A stretch of DNA of 26,087 bases, from IMG/VR virus record IMGVR_UViG_3300033150_001420, positions 1-26,087 of that record. The stretch is one strand, 5' to 3'. This DNA is from a virus. Below, piece after piece: positions 5,170 to 15,670 of the stretch (within the stretch, counting starts at the first letter, position 1; the number at the start of each line of letters is the position of its first letter). Below the pieces are notes generated by a model. The model was given only the letters and a program-made list of their open reading frames with translations. It was not told the origin of the DNA and did not search any database. The position numbers and the translations under genes are program-made.

Positions 5170-8100
5170 TTATCTCCCGCTAAAGCTGTCTTTTTTGTTT
5201 TTGTCCGGGGGGGCATAAATAAGAAAGTTCATGGGGTTTATGGACCCCTCTTTCCATTTCTCCACCCCCTGGGCCGCTCGATGCGCCCATTTAGTCGGTA
5301 CCCCAGCCAAAAAACCGATGGAATCGAGAGCGCCCCAGATCACCTTCTTTCCCTCTTCTTCATCCAGTTCACCTTTGGCCACGTGAGTGCCGAACGTGAT
5401 GGCCCGGTGAGTGTCTTGCACGATCCGGTCAATCATGTCCGTCGGGGCCGACCTGGTGACAGACCTGTTGAAGGCATACCCGGCCATGTTTCTCAAGCCC
5501 GGGATGCCAGAAATCCAGTGTAACCCCAGATCAAAGAGCAGGTCGTCCAGGTCGGGCCAGTCTCCGGTCAAAAGCGCGAATGCAAAGCTGATGGCCATTT
5601 GCGGCATAACCCACTCAAACACAAAGTGCCTGGCCCACTCTCGGGTGGACATGGTCCCGGCCCGCCATTCCCGGAAATGGAACATCTGCGAGTTCAAAAA
5701 CTGCATGGTGAAACTGGAGCAAAAATTGAAGAGCATCTTGATCCCGTGCCGGTCGCGCTGAAATGCCGCCAGGTCCATGGGGTGCCCGGATGGTTGTTTT
5801 TTTCTGATCACTTCATCGGCATACCTGGCCGAGGCCTCGATGTCGCCGCCGGTTTGCTCCATGCCACGGTTGTAGGCCGCTAGCCAGCCGGGGTAAATGT
5901 GGACCGCGTCCCCCGCGACAATAAACCAGTACATCATTTCTTCAAATTCTTGGCGGCCGAAATGCCGTTTGCCGAGTTTGACGGTCCTCACGTTCTCAAC
6001 AAAAAAACGGTCCAGGGATCGCCTGATTTCCTTGTCCAGATTCCTGGCGCGATGCTTCATGGCCGGGGACAAAGACTGAATCATTTCGATCATCTCGCGG
6101 CCACTGGTGACCATTTGGCCGGAGGCCCTGAAAATCTCCCTAAAACCGACCTCTTTTGCCGTATGAAAAACTCCCGCAGGCTGCTTCAGGGCGACACTGG
6201 CATTAAGGCCGAGCACGTAGATTGAGGCTCTCGCGTGGATCCACCCCATCACTTGTTCCGTGGGATCGGTCTTGGTCTGGTTCGGTCTGGCGATGTGTCT
6301 GAGCCACGGGGTCAGTTGGTCGTAGGCCTCGCGGCCAAAAGCGCCGACAAAAGCCTCCTTGTATGTTTCGGTCTTGATCAACTTGTGGACGTCGGCCACC
6401 GCCTCGGCGTGCGTAGCGTAATGAATGGAGTCGGAAAGATGCCGAACAAAAACGTTCAAGTTCAAAACAGGAGGGAGAGTCCCCCCCTTGCGCGCCTTGG
6501 TGAACCCGCTTCTGGCGTTCGGCTTTTGATAAACCGCTTCTTGGCGATTCATCAGGTCCTCTTGCTCAATGTGCTCTGCAGCCCGGTCAGAAAACCGCCT
6601 GTCAAAAATCAAGGGGTAATAGCCGCCCCGCACCGTGCGCCCGTTCGGCGTGACAAACGGTTCGGCCCTGACCTTCTTCATCTTGACCCCATGCAGATTG
6701 AAGTAAGCTTGGTCAACGCGCGGAAACATCTCGTCAACAAGCTCCCACACCTGTTCGACAAAATCCCAGTCGGCGTCATCCAGGTAACTGACGATCTTGT
6801 CCAGATGCTCCTGCTCCCATCCGTAGCCCTTCATCAGCGCGTTTCGGTTGCCCTCGTTGCCCATGTTAAGGGCCACGGCGATTATCTTCTCCTTGTTCCA
6901 AAGGCCTTCCCAAAAGTGGGCCACATCATTCGGCAGAGGCACGTCTATGTCGTATTTCAACCTGCCCGGGTCGAAATTTTCCAAGAGGGCCGATATTCTC
7001 TGTTGATAAACTTCCCAAAGAACGGTCTCGTCTTCCCGGGCCTGGACCAGCCGGCGGGTGATATGCGTGTAGTTCGGGCGCTGTTCATCCGGGACAACCC
7101 CCTTCTTCAAGCTGTAGCCGTCGGCGGAGTCCACAAGATACTCGGGTTTCAAGAGCTCTGCGATAAACCGCCTCCCCCATGCCCGGACCTTGCCGAAGAA
7201 AGTTTTTAGCTGCCGTTCCGTCAGTGCCCGGATTTGGCGTTTGCGCTTTTGCATCGGCTCGGCGCAAGCCTGGGCGGCGAACTCCAGGTTCATCAGCCTC
7301 TCTCCGTGTCGAATTTGGCCTTCTCTGACGCCCTGGTGGGCCAAAAAACGGACGGCTTCGTCCAGATCGCGAAGTTGTTCCAGAGTGTAATCCTTTGGTT
7401 TCCTCAAGCCGCGTTGGGGTGTGGCCAAAATCCAATCGGCGATGGGGATGTCCAGCGTCGGTTCGCTGTCGTCCTCAATCCTGGATTCGTTCAATTTTCT
7501 GGTCAAAAAGTCTCGCAACGTCGGCATCTCTTCCGGTCGGCGGGGAATCATGGTTTTTGTCCCCAGCCCGAACTGTTCAACCAGGGCTAAAACCTGCTCA
7601 TGCCAATCCCATGCGATGTTGCCCTGCCCGGCAACTCTCTTGACCCTTTTGAGGATTTTCTGAACTTCTTGGCGGGCCGATTGCTGGGCGCGGAGCTTGG
7701 CGAGAGCCATCCTGCGCTTTTCATTGGAGACCAGGGCTTCTTCTTTTTGCCCCAGCCTGTAGGCCCTTCTGGCGGCCTGGGCCTCGCGCTTCAAGACTGC
7801 GATCAGGTTGCGGTAGTCGCCTAAAATGTCCTTGACCTTGCGCTTTCCCACCTGCTCCTCGACAAAGGTCTTGAGCCTGGTCCCCTGGAGGTTGCGCCTT
7901 TGAACCGCCTTGGCCAATATCTCGCTCTCCATCTCGGCCAGACGCTCCAGTTCTTCGGTTACCACCGCGTCGGCGGCGGACCAGTTGGCTTCCCACGCAT
8001 CACGAGACCGGGCGATATAGGCCTCCGCGATGGATTGCCGCGGTTTGACCTTTAGCCCCCACTTGACCATCTCGGGTGCCGAATCAAATCCCAGGGCCTG

Positions 8101-11100
8101 CGGGGTCTGCCCACCTTCCTTCTTGACCAGACCTCGGCGCATCTTAGCCAGCTTGCCGATTGCCTCTTCGTCAATGCCTGCGTCCAGGAGGGCCGCTCTG
8201 GATACCCCCCCAGCCTTGACAATCTTATCCAAGCGCATGTTGCGAGGGTCGTTCTTGGCGACCTGTTTGGCTTCTTTTGCCCATTGCTTCTCCATTCTGG
8301 CCAACTCGGAGGTCCTACGCTGTTCGATTTTGTCCGCGGCCAGGGTGTTGACCTGATTGAGCAGCGTCTGGTAATCTTCCCCGGCCTCTCGCCCCACGAC
8401 CGGCACAACCTCGGCCGTCTGCTTGGCGTCCTCTATCTCGGCTTCAGTAGCCAACATCCGCTGAAAAACTCCCTCAATCTCCGGATCGAGCTTTATGCCC
8501 AAGCCGAGGATCTTGTGATAGACGGCCAGCAGCCAACGCCTGAAAGTCTGGAACACGCTGCGGAGCTCCGGAGACGGGGCCTTGCCTTCAAACAGGTACT
8601 GCTCGAACGCCCTGGCCCACTTCTCTTCTTGTTTCCGGGTCCATTCTTTCCCGACCCTGGCCCCGACAAAAGAACAAGCCTTGGCCCAATCATCCTTGCA
8701 CCACTGAGGCGTGGCCTCGTCTAATGCGAGTTCTTCGAGGACCTGGCGGAAGACGTGCCCGACCTCGTGCGGGAGAGTGGACCTGTCGGCTCGCTCGAAA
8801 AGATAAATGACGGCCTGGCCGTCTTCCCTGACCATGGCCCCGCGGGGGGTGGGGAACCGCTTTTCCTGGTACAGGGGCTGTCCTTGCTCCAGAATCTCGT
8901 CCCGCATCTTGTCGGTGACGGGCACGGTCCAGACTTCTTGACCGCCTCCACGGCCTCTCGTGGAGATTTCTGTCGTCCCCACCTTGGCCTTCTTGTCGAG
9001 CTTCTTGATGTACTTGCCGACTTCCTTGGGCAAAATCTTGTCGTAAAAGCCCTCCATGCCTTCCTTGCGGGGCAGGGAGCTCCCCTCTTCTTCATTCTGC
9101 ATCCGCTCCCAAACGCGGTCCACGATCTTGTCTATCTGTTCCGGGGTGTTCTCACGGGACAGGACGGATTTGGCGATATTTGCGAGTTCTTCCTTGGATG
9201 TGATGGCTTGCCCGCTGGTTTCCAGCAATTCTCCCCGGCGCCGGGCTTCTTCTTCGATGTTGATGCCGCCGGTTCTGCCGCCGAGCTGCTCCGTGGCCGC
9301 TACGGTCCACGATCCTGCAGCTTCTTCGATCTCAAGGTCCGACGCCATGCTGGGGGGCATCGTAGCCAGTTGTGCCTCTGCTTGCTCCCGCGTTTCAAAA
9401 AGGGGGCTTCGGCGCCCACTATGCTTGTCGCGGAGGTAAAACCCGCCTCTGACCTTTTTCCACGCGATCTCTTCGCTTCCCCAGCGGTTGAACTGCACTT
9501 CTCCCGGCGTCCAGGCCACGGCGTCATAGCCTTCCCTGGCGGCCATGCGAAGGACGCGCTTGAAGGCCAGAAGCGCCCAGGACTTCTTGAAGGGTGCGTC
9601 GGGGATGCCAGGGTCGTATTCTTCTCCGCCCCAGTTAGCACGGGCTTCCCGAACTGCCGCCAACCGCTCTGCGGTCGCGGGTCGCGCCTCGGCCATCAGA
9701 TTCGCCCACTCCGCGACCTCGTCGCCCCTTAGGATGCCAGCTTGGGCGTACCATTCAAGATACCGCGCCCGTTCCTGTTGTGCGGCTGAAAGGCCGGATA
9801 TGTCAAAATACTCGTTCCCGTTGTAGACAACCCCGGACGCTATCTGTCTGGCTTCGGCATTCCGAGCTTCAAACTCCTCTCGGCTTTCTTGTGGCCCATA
9901 CCCTTTTTTTCTGCCCTCCTGGTGCCAGTCGCTCTGAATCTCCTCGATAAACAAGGAGCGCTTGCCGTCCTTATCCACGCGGTCGTTAATCCGGAAGTGG
10001 ACCACGACCCCGAACTCGTCCCAATGGCTGGAGGCGTAGTCGCCCCCCGGAATTATGATCCGCACCTCGCGGTAGTTCTCGCCGCCAGGGAGCTGATGCA
10101 TGGAGTACTTGGCCTCGTAATTGTCGCCCTCAACGTGTTCCTCATACCACTGACGAGCCGCGTCCATGGCCTCCTCTTCGGTATCAAAGGGGCCTTGGTT
10201 GGACTCACGGTCTCCGACCTTAAGCATGTAGTAAAAGCCCTCGTCTGCGTCGCCGTACACCGTGACCATGTCTTCTTCAAACTCTTCGGCCACTTCTTCA
10301 CGATTGACCACCTCTTCCAGCTTCGGCCCCCCTTCTTCGATGAACGCCAGCACCTGATCCTTGCTGACCTTGCCCTCGACGCCTTCAAGCCAGTCGAACA
10401 ACCCCAGGTCGTCAAGTTCTTCCTGCTTGATACCGGGGGTTTTTTTAATCCGGCTGATCAGGTCCTTGGCGGGGATGGTCTTAAAGTCCATGCCCTCAAT
10501 AGCGCGAGCCAGGGGTGAATAAAAACCGAGGGAGTCCTGGAGAGGCTTGACAATGTCCTTGTCTGTGCTGGTTTGTTCTTGAAAAAGAGCGTCTTTACCC
10601 CCGACCTCTTCCATGAGATCGTTGACCTTGGACTCAATCTCATACAGCCGCTGCTCGATCTGCTGTATCTGCTCGTCGGTGTATCCGGCATCTTTTGCGG
10701 CCTTACGGGCCGAAACCAGCAACCCCTCCACCACGTCTCGGACCTCGCCTGTTTCGTAAGCCTGGAGCGCACCCTGGACGTAGTTAAGCACCTCCTGTTC
10801 GGAGAATCCGGTCAAGTCAATCAGCTTTTGCCCCAGGTCGCTCCGGGTGAACCCCGCAATGACCTCATCCGCCGGAATGGTCGGGGCGTCTTCCGGCCGA
10901 AGCCGGGCATGAGAAAAGACGCGCTGCCTGAACTCCGGGTCAGCGCTCACCTTCTCCCGAAAATCTCCCCAGGTCATCTCCGGTGCGACCTGGCGGTGGG
11001 TGCGCTCCAGGACCTCCTCAAAGCTCATTCTGCGCAGCTTATAACCCATTTTCGCGTAGTAGTCGGAGACAGGTCTGTTTGTGGCCAGGGACCAAACCCG

Positions 11101-13185
11101 GGCGTTAGCGTCAATCAAGGCCGCGTTGGCCTGGGCCTCGCGCCTTGGGACGCCCTGGCCGACCCAGCTTTCAACCAGGGCGTCCCTCCACTCGGAAGAG
11201 GTTCTGCCCTGCTCGTCAACTTCCACCTCCTGAAACAGTGTCTCCAGGCTGACCCGCTGAGCCGGATCGAGAGGAGGGGTGATTTCTTGAGCTTCGGCCT
11301 GCTCCGTCTGTTCCCGCGTCTCGGCCCGACTTACAGGCTCCCCTCTGTTCATGGGCCAAACCGAGGCCATTTGCTTCAATTCGCCGGACTTCTCGTTGTT
11401 CAAGAGACGGCCGAGCTTTCTCCCCGGAACCTTGATCTCCATATTCAAGTCCAGATACTCTTGAAAATCTTCCTGGGACATCTCTATGTCTTTGAGAAGC
11501 TGGGTCAGCCCTGTGAGGTCGTCTTGAAACAAGGCCTGGAGCTCGCGGGGATTGAGGAATATATCTTTCGGCAGGACGCCTTTTTCGACGTATCCCTGGA
11601 GCAGCTCCTCGAATTTTGCGGGAAGTTCTGAGGCCAGCCGGGACCGCCGGATAGGGTCGGAAAGAGCGTCAATCTGGGAGAGCCCCCGTGCGGCCTCGGT
11701 AACCACGGTGGCCCCTCCGCCGAGCATCGGGAACAGGGCCGTCGCCGTGGCCAGGTCTGGAGTCTCGGAAACGGTCTCTGCCACCACGTCCACAAAACTC
11801 TGGGTGGGTAATGTCGTTCCGTTCCAGCGGTTGCTTTGGCGGGCCGCCCAGTTTGTGGCCAGGTTGGTAGCGAAGTTTTGAAGCGTCTCTGTCGAGAACT
11901 CGCCTGCCCACCCCTGGGCAAAATTGCGAACCCCCGTCCGGATTGGACCGCGCCGCACCGCTTCCCTGACGGCTCGATTGGTGATTCGGGAGATCGCCCG
12001 TCTGCCCCCGGGGAACGCCCTGATCATGGCCCCGGTGCCCAGGGTCTCTAGTGCGCCGTTGACAAGATAGGTGCCCGCATAGACTTTGCACAGCAGGTTG
12101 TAGTCCCATGGCTGGCCGAGCCTGTCCCACTGTTCCATCAGCTCGGCCGCGGCCAGGCCGCCCTCGATGCCTCCCATGTAATCAAAGAGGCCGGAAATGG
12201 AGCCAACCGCGTAGGCCCCCCCCGTAATAGCCCCGTGTGCAAGCGTTCCAGCGCCAGGGGCGGCCTCCAGTCCGGCAGCGGCAACACCAACAGCGGTCGC
12301 CGCGGCCAGTCCCCTGGCCTGGGAAGACAAGAACCCTTCCCACATTGATGCCCCGCCCGCCGCAATGCCCCCGTACCAGATTTTCCCCAACAAATTCGTG
12401 TCAGGGGTAACGGGCGGAGTCGGCCTTGACGCTATCAATTCCCGGACGCGGGCCGCGCTCTCCGGGGAGCGCGTCTCGATGTATTCTCGCGCCGCGTGCC
12501 CTAGCCGGGACTGATACTTGCTATATCCCCAAGCTGCGGCAGTCTTCTCCAGAAAGCCCGGCGGCAACCTGTCGAACCGGGGCTGGCCGGTTCTTTCGGC
12601 CCAATCCCTGATTGTCGGAGGCGTGGCCGGGTCCGCCAGGGAAAACTCGCCCACGGGCGTGACCACAATGTCCGTGAGATGCGCGGATTCCCGGGGTTTT
12701 TGGGCCTCGAACCCGAAGGGCTGAATCTGCTGCGGGGCCTCTGAGAGATTGTATAACTCCTCGACCAGGTGTTCCTGTAACCGCTCTTCGGGCCGGGACT
12801 TTCTGGCCACCTCGTCCATTTCGGCCAGGACCGGCAGATCGTCGAGGACCAGGGACATGTTTCGGGCAACAAACTCGCCCAAAACAGGGACCTCCTCAAT
12901 TTTTTTGACAATGTCCCGGACGTCCATGAATTGAAACTGTTGGCCGGGCCGCCCCGCCCCTCGGTTGACCGCCGGACGGCTCTTGAAAAAGTCGAACCTC
13001 TCCCTCTGTGCCTCGATCTCTGCTTCCGTGCTCCGATTGTCGGCCGCGTTGGGCACGGCGAACTTGGCCGTGGAATAAGCTTCCGCCGGCGAAGTCTCAG
13101 CCCCGCCGGTCTTCAGAGGCACGAATGTGACCCTTTGGGCTTGAGGGTTCGGGACTTCGCTCAGGGGACGCCAGACAACCTTCAC
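5170..13185 (-). CDS. Giant internal virion/ejection protein with polyvalent and zincin-like domains
   Basis: This 2671-residue protein sits where T7 encodes gp16 (1318 residues), after gp14- and gp15-like genes, so it is probably packed in the capsid and ejected. Visible parts: Gly/Ala-rich, membrane-like stretches (about 290-340); a segment with GEFSTETLQNF (about 425); an acidic region; and a large-polyvalent-protein domain with FIEEIQSDWHQEGRKKGY (about 1078), WALLAFKRVLRMAAREGYD and GFYDKILPKEV (about 1380). Next comes a zincin-like domain with LPHEVGHVF (about 1470) and WARAFEQYLFEGKAP. A long charged helical region (about 1600-2010) leads to a C-terminal domain with GGYYPLIFDRRFSDR (about 2188) and hydrophobic segments near 2515-2568. 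No lytic transglycosylase domain was recognised. The start is GTG after GGAGAGAAG. Confidence 0.85.
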   Translation of the reverse strand: MKVVWRPLSEVPNPQAQRVTFVPLKTGGAETSPAEAYSTAKFAVPNAADNRSTEAEIEAQRERFDFFKSRPAVNRGAGRPGQQFQFMDVRDIVKKIEEVPVLGEFVARNMSLVLDDLPVLAEMDEVARKSRPEERLQEHLVEELYNLSEAPQQIQPFGFEAQKPRESAHLTDIVVTPVGEFSLADPATPPTIRDWAERTGQPRFDRLPPGFLEKTAAAWGYSKYQSRLGHAAREYIETRSPESAARVRELIASRPTPPVTPDTNLLGKIWYGGIAAGGASMWEGFLSSQARGLAAATAVGVAAAGLEAAPGAGTLAHGAITGGAYAVGSISGLFDYMGGIEGGLAAAELMEQWDRLGQPWDYNLLCKVYAGTYLVNGALETLGTGAMIRAFPGGRRAISRITNRAVREAVRRGPIRTGVRNFAQGWAGEFSTETLQNFATNLATNWAARQSNRWNGTTLPTQSFVDVVAETVSETPDLATATALFPMLGGGATVVTEAARGLSQIDALSDPIRRSRLASELPAKFEELLQGYVEKGVLPKDIFLNPRELQALFQDDLTGLTQLLKDIEMSQEDFQEYLDLNMEIKVPGRKLGRLLNNEKSGELKQMASVWPMNRGEPVSRAETREQTEQAEAQEITPPLDPAQRVSLETLFQEVEVDEQGRTSSEWRDALVESWVGQGVPRREAQANAALIDANARVWSLATNRPVSDYYAKMGYKLRRMSFEEVLERTHRQVAPEMTWGDFREKVSADPEFRQRVFSHARLRPEDAPTIPADEVIAGFTRSDLGQKLIDLTGFSEQEVLNYVQGALQAYETGEVRDVVEGLLVSARKAAKDAGYTDEQIQQIEQRLYEIESKVNDLMEEVGGKDALFQEQTSTDKDIVKPLQDSLGFYSPLARAIEGMDFKTIPAKDLISRIKKTPGIKQEELDDLGLFDWLEGVEGKVSKDQVLAFIEEGGPKLEEVVNREEVAEEFEEDMVTVYGDADEGFYYMLKVGDRESNQGPFDTEEEAMDAARQWYEEHVEGDNYEAKYSMHQLPGGENYREVRIIIPGGDYASSHWDEFGVVVHFRINDRVDKDGKRSLFIEEIQSDWHQEGRKKGYGPQESREEFEARNAEARQIASGVVYNGNEYFDISGLSAAQQERARYLEWYAQAGILRGDEVAEWANLMAEARPATAERLAAVREARANWGGEEYDPGIPDAPFKKSWALLAFKRVLRMAAREGYDAVAWTPGEVQFNRWGSEEIAWKKVRGGFYLRDKHSGRRSPLFETREQAEAQLATMPPSMASDLEIEEAAGSWTVAATEQLGGRTGGINIEEEARRRGELLETSGQAITSKEELANIAKSVLSRENTPEQIDKIVDRVWERMQNEEEGSSLPRKEGMEGFYDKILPKEVGKYIKKLDKKAKVGTTEISTRGRGGGQEVWTVPVTDKMRDEILEQGQPLYQEKRFPTPRGAMVREDGQAVIYLFERADRSTLPHEVGHVFRQVLEELALDEATPQWCKDDWAKACSFVGARVGKEWTRKQEEKWARAFEQYLFEGKAPSPELRSVFQTFRRWLLAVYHKILGLGIKLDPEIEGVFQRMLATEAEIEDAKQTAEVVPVVGREAGEDYQTLLNQVNTLAADKIEQRRTSELARMEKQWAKEAKQVAKNDPRNMRLDKIVKAGGVSRAALLDAGIDEEAIGKLAKMRRGLVKKEGGQTPQALGFDSAPEMVKWGLKVKPRQSIAEAYIARSRDAWEANWSAADAVVTEELERLAEMESEILAKAVQRRNLQGTRLKTFVEEQVGKRKVKDILGDYRNLIAVLKREAQAARRAYRLGQKEEALVSNEKRRMALAKLRAQQSARQEVQKILKRVKRVAGQGNIAWDWHEQVLALVEQFGLGTKTMIPRRPEEMPTLRDFLTRKLNESRIEDDSEPTLDIPIADWILATPQRGLRKPKDYTLEQLRDLDEAVRFLAHQGVREGQIRHGERLMNLEFAAQACAEPMQKRKRQIRALTERQLKTFFGKVRAWGRRFIAELLKPEYLVDSADGYSLKKGVVPDEQRPNYTHITRRLVQAREDETVLWEVYQQRISALLENFDPGRLKYDIDVPLPNDVAHFWEGLWNKEKIIAVALNMGNEGNRNALMKGYGWEQEHLDKIVSYLDDADWDFVEQVWELVDEMFPRVDQAYFNLHGVKMKKVRAEPFVTPNGRTVRGGYYPLIFDRRFSDRAAEHIEQEDLMNRQEAVYQKPNARSGFTKARKGGTLPPVLNLNVFVRHLSDSIHYATHAEAVADVHKLIKTETYKEAFVGAFGREAYDQLTPWLRHIARPNQTKTDPTEQVMGWIHARASIYVLGLNASVALKQPAGVFHTAKEVGFREIFRASGQMVTSGREMIEMIQSLSPAMKHRARNLDKEIRRSLDRFFVENVRTVKLGKRHFGRQEFEEMMYWFIVAGDAVHIYPGWLAAYNRGMEQTGGDIEASARYADEVIRKKQPSGHPMDLAAFQRDRHGIKMLFNFCSSFTMQFLNSQMFHFREWRAGTMSTREWARHFVFEWVMPQMAISFAFALLTGDWPDLDDLLFDLGLHWISGIPGLRNMAGYAFNRSVTRSAPTDMIDRIVQDTHRAITFGTHVAKGELDEEEGKKVIWGALDSIGFLAGVPTKWAHRAAQGVEKWKEGSINPMNFLIYAPPDKNKKDSFSGR

Positions 13186-13187
13186 AG

Positions 13188-15035
13188 CTACTTCTCTCCA
13201 TTCACAAAGAAGGCGCCATACGCCCCCGTTTCACTGTTAAATCCAAACCAAACCCCGTCGTAACAGATGCTGTCTTGCGGGACCCCTTCGGGCCTCGGGG
13301 TGTTGATGGTTTCGAAATAGGCCGATCGCAGCATTGCGGGGTCAATAGCCCGAGCCGGGACCCCGGTTATTTTCGACAGGTGCTCCCGGTAGTAATTCTG
13401 CAGGTTGATGTCCATCTCCTCGCCCACGACCTCGGACATGGTCTGCTCCGGGGAGGGGGCTCTTAATCCCGACCTGGCGACTTCCTGTTGCCAGGTATAG
13501 ACGGGCTTGTCGGGCAGGAAGGTGCGATCCTCGAAATAGGCCGTGGTCAAACTCTGCTGGGCATATTCCAGGATGTCGCGGCCTTGCAGCTCGCCCCGTA
13601 ACACGCGATCCCTCAGCACCGCGATAAATTGTTCAACATTCTCCTTGTTTAGTCCGTATTCTTCCGTCGCGGCGGCAGCTTGCAGGTAATCAATGGCCAT
13701 GTCTTGATATTGTTTGTTGATCTTGTCGGCCGCTTTATCTGATGCGTCCACGGCCTTGCCTGCGGATGTCGAGGCCTTGTTCATGTACTCGACCAACGCC
13801 AACCGATCTTCCCATTTGACATGGAAGTCGGTGTATCCGTAGAGGAGATCGTCGGCCGTAATGGGCGTTCCTTTCGCCACCGAGTTCTCAATGATCTCGG
13901 AAAGCAGGTTGTAGTGCCCCAGGTTGGTCACGAGGTCCGGGTCCATGGATGCGTACATCGCGGAGGCCTGCTCCGGGGTAAGGCCTGCCTGTTCCAGTTG
14001 TTCCGGTGTTAGGTTGTTTTGGGCCTGCAGTTCCTCGATTCGCTGCTTCCTTGCCTCGGCCTCCTCGGCTTTGGCCCGTCTTTTGGCCGCCTCTTCCTTG
14101 GCGCGCAGAAACTCAATATAGCTGACGGCTTCGCGGTACCTGTAGGGCTCATCGGCGAATTTTTCTCCAACCTCGGCAATCATCGCGTCATAGTCTTGGC
14201 CGTGCCGACCCGTCACCTCGTTCAAAGTCTCCTGCATCTCCCTGGCTTCGACCTTGTCCTGCAGGACCGCTTTCAGCTTTGTGGCGACATCGGGGCGGAC
14301 CAGGTGTTCATATTTGTCCAGGGTCTGCCGGGCCAGAATGGGGTCTTCCTGGGCCTGGGCTTGAACGACCATCGAGAGATAGTCGGTCGCGGCCGCCTCC
14401 AGGGCATCAGCCCGAACCTGCTTATTTTGATATAGCGCGCCAACGGATTGCTGGATCATTTTGACCTGATCCTGGATAAGCTCAGGACTGAACCCATGGA
14501 TGCGGGCCTGCTCTGCGAATGTGTTAACCGTGTCGCCTGTAGCGTTGACTTTCTGGGCGTTGATCTGCGCGGTCTCGTGTTTTGCCAGGCTCTCGGCCCC
14601 CGAGATCATGCTTCGCCCCCACATCTGATAGAACATGGCCCGCTGGTTTTCGTTTTCCAGCACCTCCTCTTGAATCCTGCGCCCTTCGGTGTTGTAGAAC
14701 TCCTGCCCGGCACGGGTTATGCCTCGGGCCTCGCCGTACTGGAGATTTAACAACCCCGTGTCAGGGTTTAAGAGGAACTCTTGCTCCTTTTGGCTCGCGG
14801 CGACATAGGCCTCCATGACCGCGAGATGGTCAGCCTCTTGCTGTTGTTTGACCTCTCGGGCGTGGATAGCCCGGGCCAAGGAATCGGAGGCGTTTGCAAC
14901 CCCGGCCAGGGACCGGGCCATGTCCCCCCCGAAGGCCGTGGCCGTGGCACCGCCGGAACGCAAAACCGTGCGGTCGGGCAGCGCCCTGGCCGCAGAAGTC
15001 GGCAACTTGCTAGCCTCAATTCTCTTTACTTTCAT
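13188..15035 (-). CDS. Internal virion protein, gp15-like
   Basis: The 615-residue product is almost entirely helical and charged, rich in Ala, Gln and Glu. Its central segment is KEEAAKRRAKAEEAEARKQR (about residues 312-331). It lies between a gp14-like and a gp16-like gene, the order 14-15-16 of T7, where gp15 (747 residues) helps build the periplasmic ejection tunnel. Sequence similarity to T7 gp15 is not evident by eye, so the assignment rests mainly on order, size and composition. Its ATG overlaps the gp14-like stop as ATGA, and its TAG lies 2 bases before the giant gene's GTG. No enzymatic motif was seen. Confidence 0.7.
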   Translation of the reverse strand: MKVKRIEASKLPTSAARALPDRTVLRSGGATATAFGGDMARSLAGVANASDSLARAIHAREVKQQQEADHLAVMEAYVAASQKEQEFLLNPDTGLLNLQYGEARGITRAGQEFYNTEGRRIQEEVLENENQRAMFYQMWGRSMISGAESLAKHETAQINAQKVNATGDTVNTFAEQARIHGFSPELIQDQVKMIQQSVGALYQNKQVRADALEAAATDYLSMVVQAQAQEDPILARQTLDKYEHLVRPDVATKLKAVLQDKVEAREMQETLNEVTGRHGQDYDAMIAEVGEKFADEPYRYREAVSYIEFLRAKEEAAKRRAKAEEAEARKQRIEELQAQNNLTPEQLEQAGLTPEQASAMYASMDPDLVTNLGHYNLLSEIIENSVAKGTPITADDLLYGYTDFHVKWEDRLALVEYMNKASTSAGKAVDASDKAADKINKQYQDMAIDYLQAAAATEEYGLNKENVEQFIAVLRDRVLRGELQGRDILEYAQQSLTTAYFEDRTFLPDKPVYTWQQEVARSGLRAPSPEQTMSEVVGEEMDINLQNYYREHLSKITGVPARAIDPAMLRSAYFETINTPRPEGVPQDSICYDGVWFGFNSETGAYGAFFVNGEK

Positions 15036-15670
15036 CGGCCCACCGTCCCCTTTACCCAGCGAGGTCCATCATATGCAGCAAACCGAGGGGCCTTCGTGGT
15101 CGAGCTCTTCTCGCCCCAGAAAGAGGTTGCCGCCGATCCGAACGTCACCCCCCCGGCCAACAAGTCCATGGTCGGGTCGTAATGAGACTGAGCCTCAAGC
15201 AGCCCAGCCTCGTTTTGGTAGCTGGCCACCCGAACGTTTCCCGACTGCTCCGCAAAAAATCGTTCGTTTCGCAGATTCCATGCGTCAAACGCCCCATTAT
15301 ATAGGGTCATCTCGATGTCCATGGCTCCTTCCTTGGCGATGTCCTCGGCCACGGCCAAGGGCGAGCCCGAATCAATCTGCACCCCCGAGGCTGCCGCCCT
15401 GGCCCGGGCGGCCCCCTGAATGGCCGCCAGCTTGCGCCGCAGCAGCGATGCCTCGTATTCAGCCTTGTATTCCCTTTGTTGGGCCTGCTTCTCAAGGATT
15501 TGCGCACGGGCATCCCTGTCTCGGGCGGCCGCCTCGGCGTTGATCCGAGCAACCTGGGCGTTGTAGGATGCGGCCTCAGCCTGGGCCTGGCCTTGCATTA
15601 TGCTGGACGCAGTGCCCAGGACCGCCGATGTCCCCGCAATAACCAAAGTCGCCGTCGCCGGGTCACACAT
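15032..15670 (-). CDS. Internal virion protein, gp14-like
   Basis: The 212-residue product begins MCDPATATLVIAGTSAVLGT, a hydrophobic Gly/Ala-rich N-terminus that could insert in a membrane. It continues with a long Ala/Gln/Arg-rich helix (about 30-105). A conserved-looking segment (SGVQIDSGSPLAVAEDIAKE) follows, typical of this phage family. T7 gp14 (196 residues) forms the outer-membrane pore during ejection, and the size and layout agree. ATG 15670 is chosen because GGGAG lies 7 bases upstream; a longer in-frame ORF to 15718 would run further into the preceding gene. It overlaps the GNAT-like gene by 8 bases and the gp15-like gene by 4. Confidence 0.75.
   Translation of the reverse strand: MCDPATATLVIAGTSAVLGTASSIMQGQAQAEAASYNAQVARINAEAAARDRDARAQILEKQAQQREYKAEYEASLLRRKLAAIQGAARARAAASGVQIDSGSPLAVAEDIAKEGAMDIEMTLYNGAFDAWNLRNERFFAEQSGNVRVASYQNEAGLLEAQSHYDPTMDLLAGGVTFGSAATSFWGEKSSTTKAPRFAAYDGPRWVKGTVGR

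Noticed and set aside
4418-11631. Several plus-strand ORFs of 240-350 codons opposite the fibre and giant gene
   Set aside because: All are shadows of the minus-strand frames, with Arg, Gly, Pro and His-rich low-complexity sequence and no start signals.
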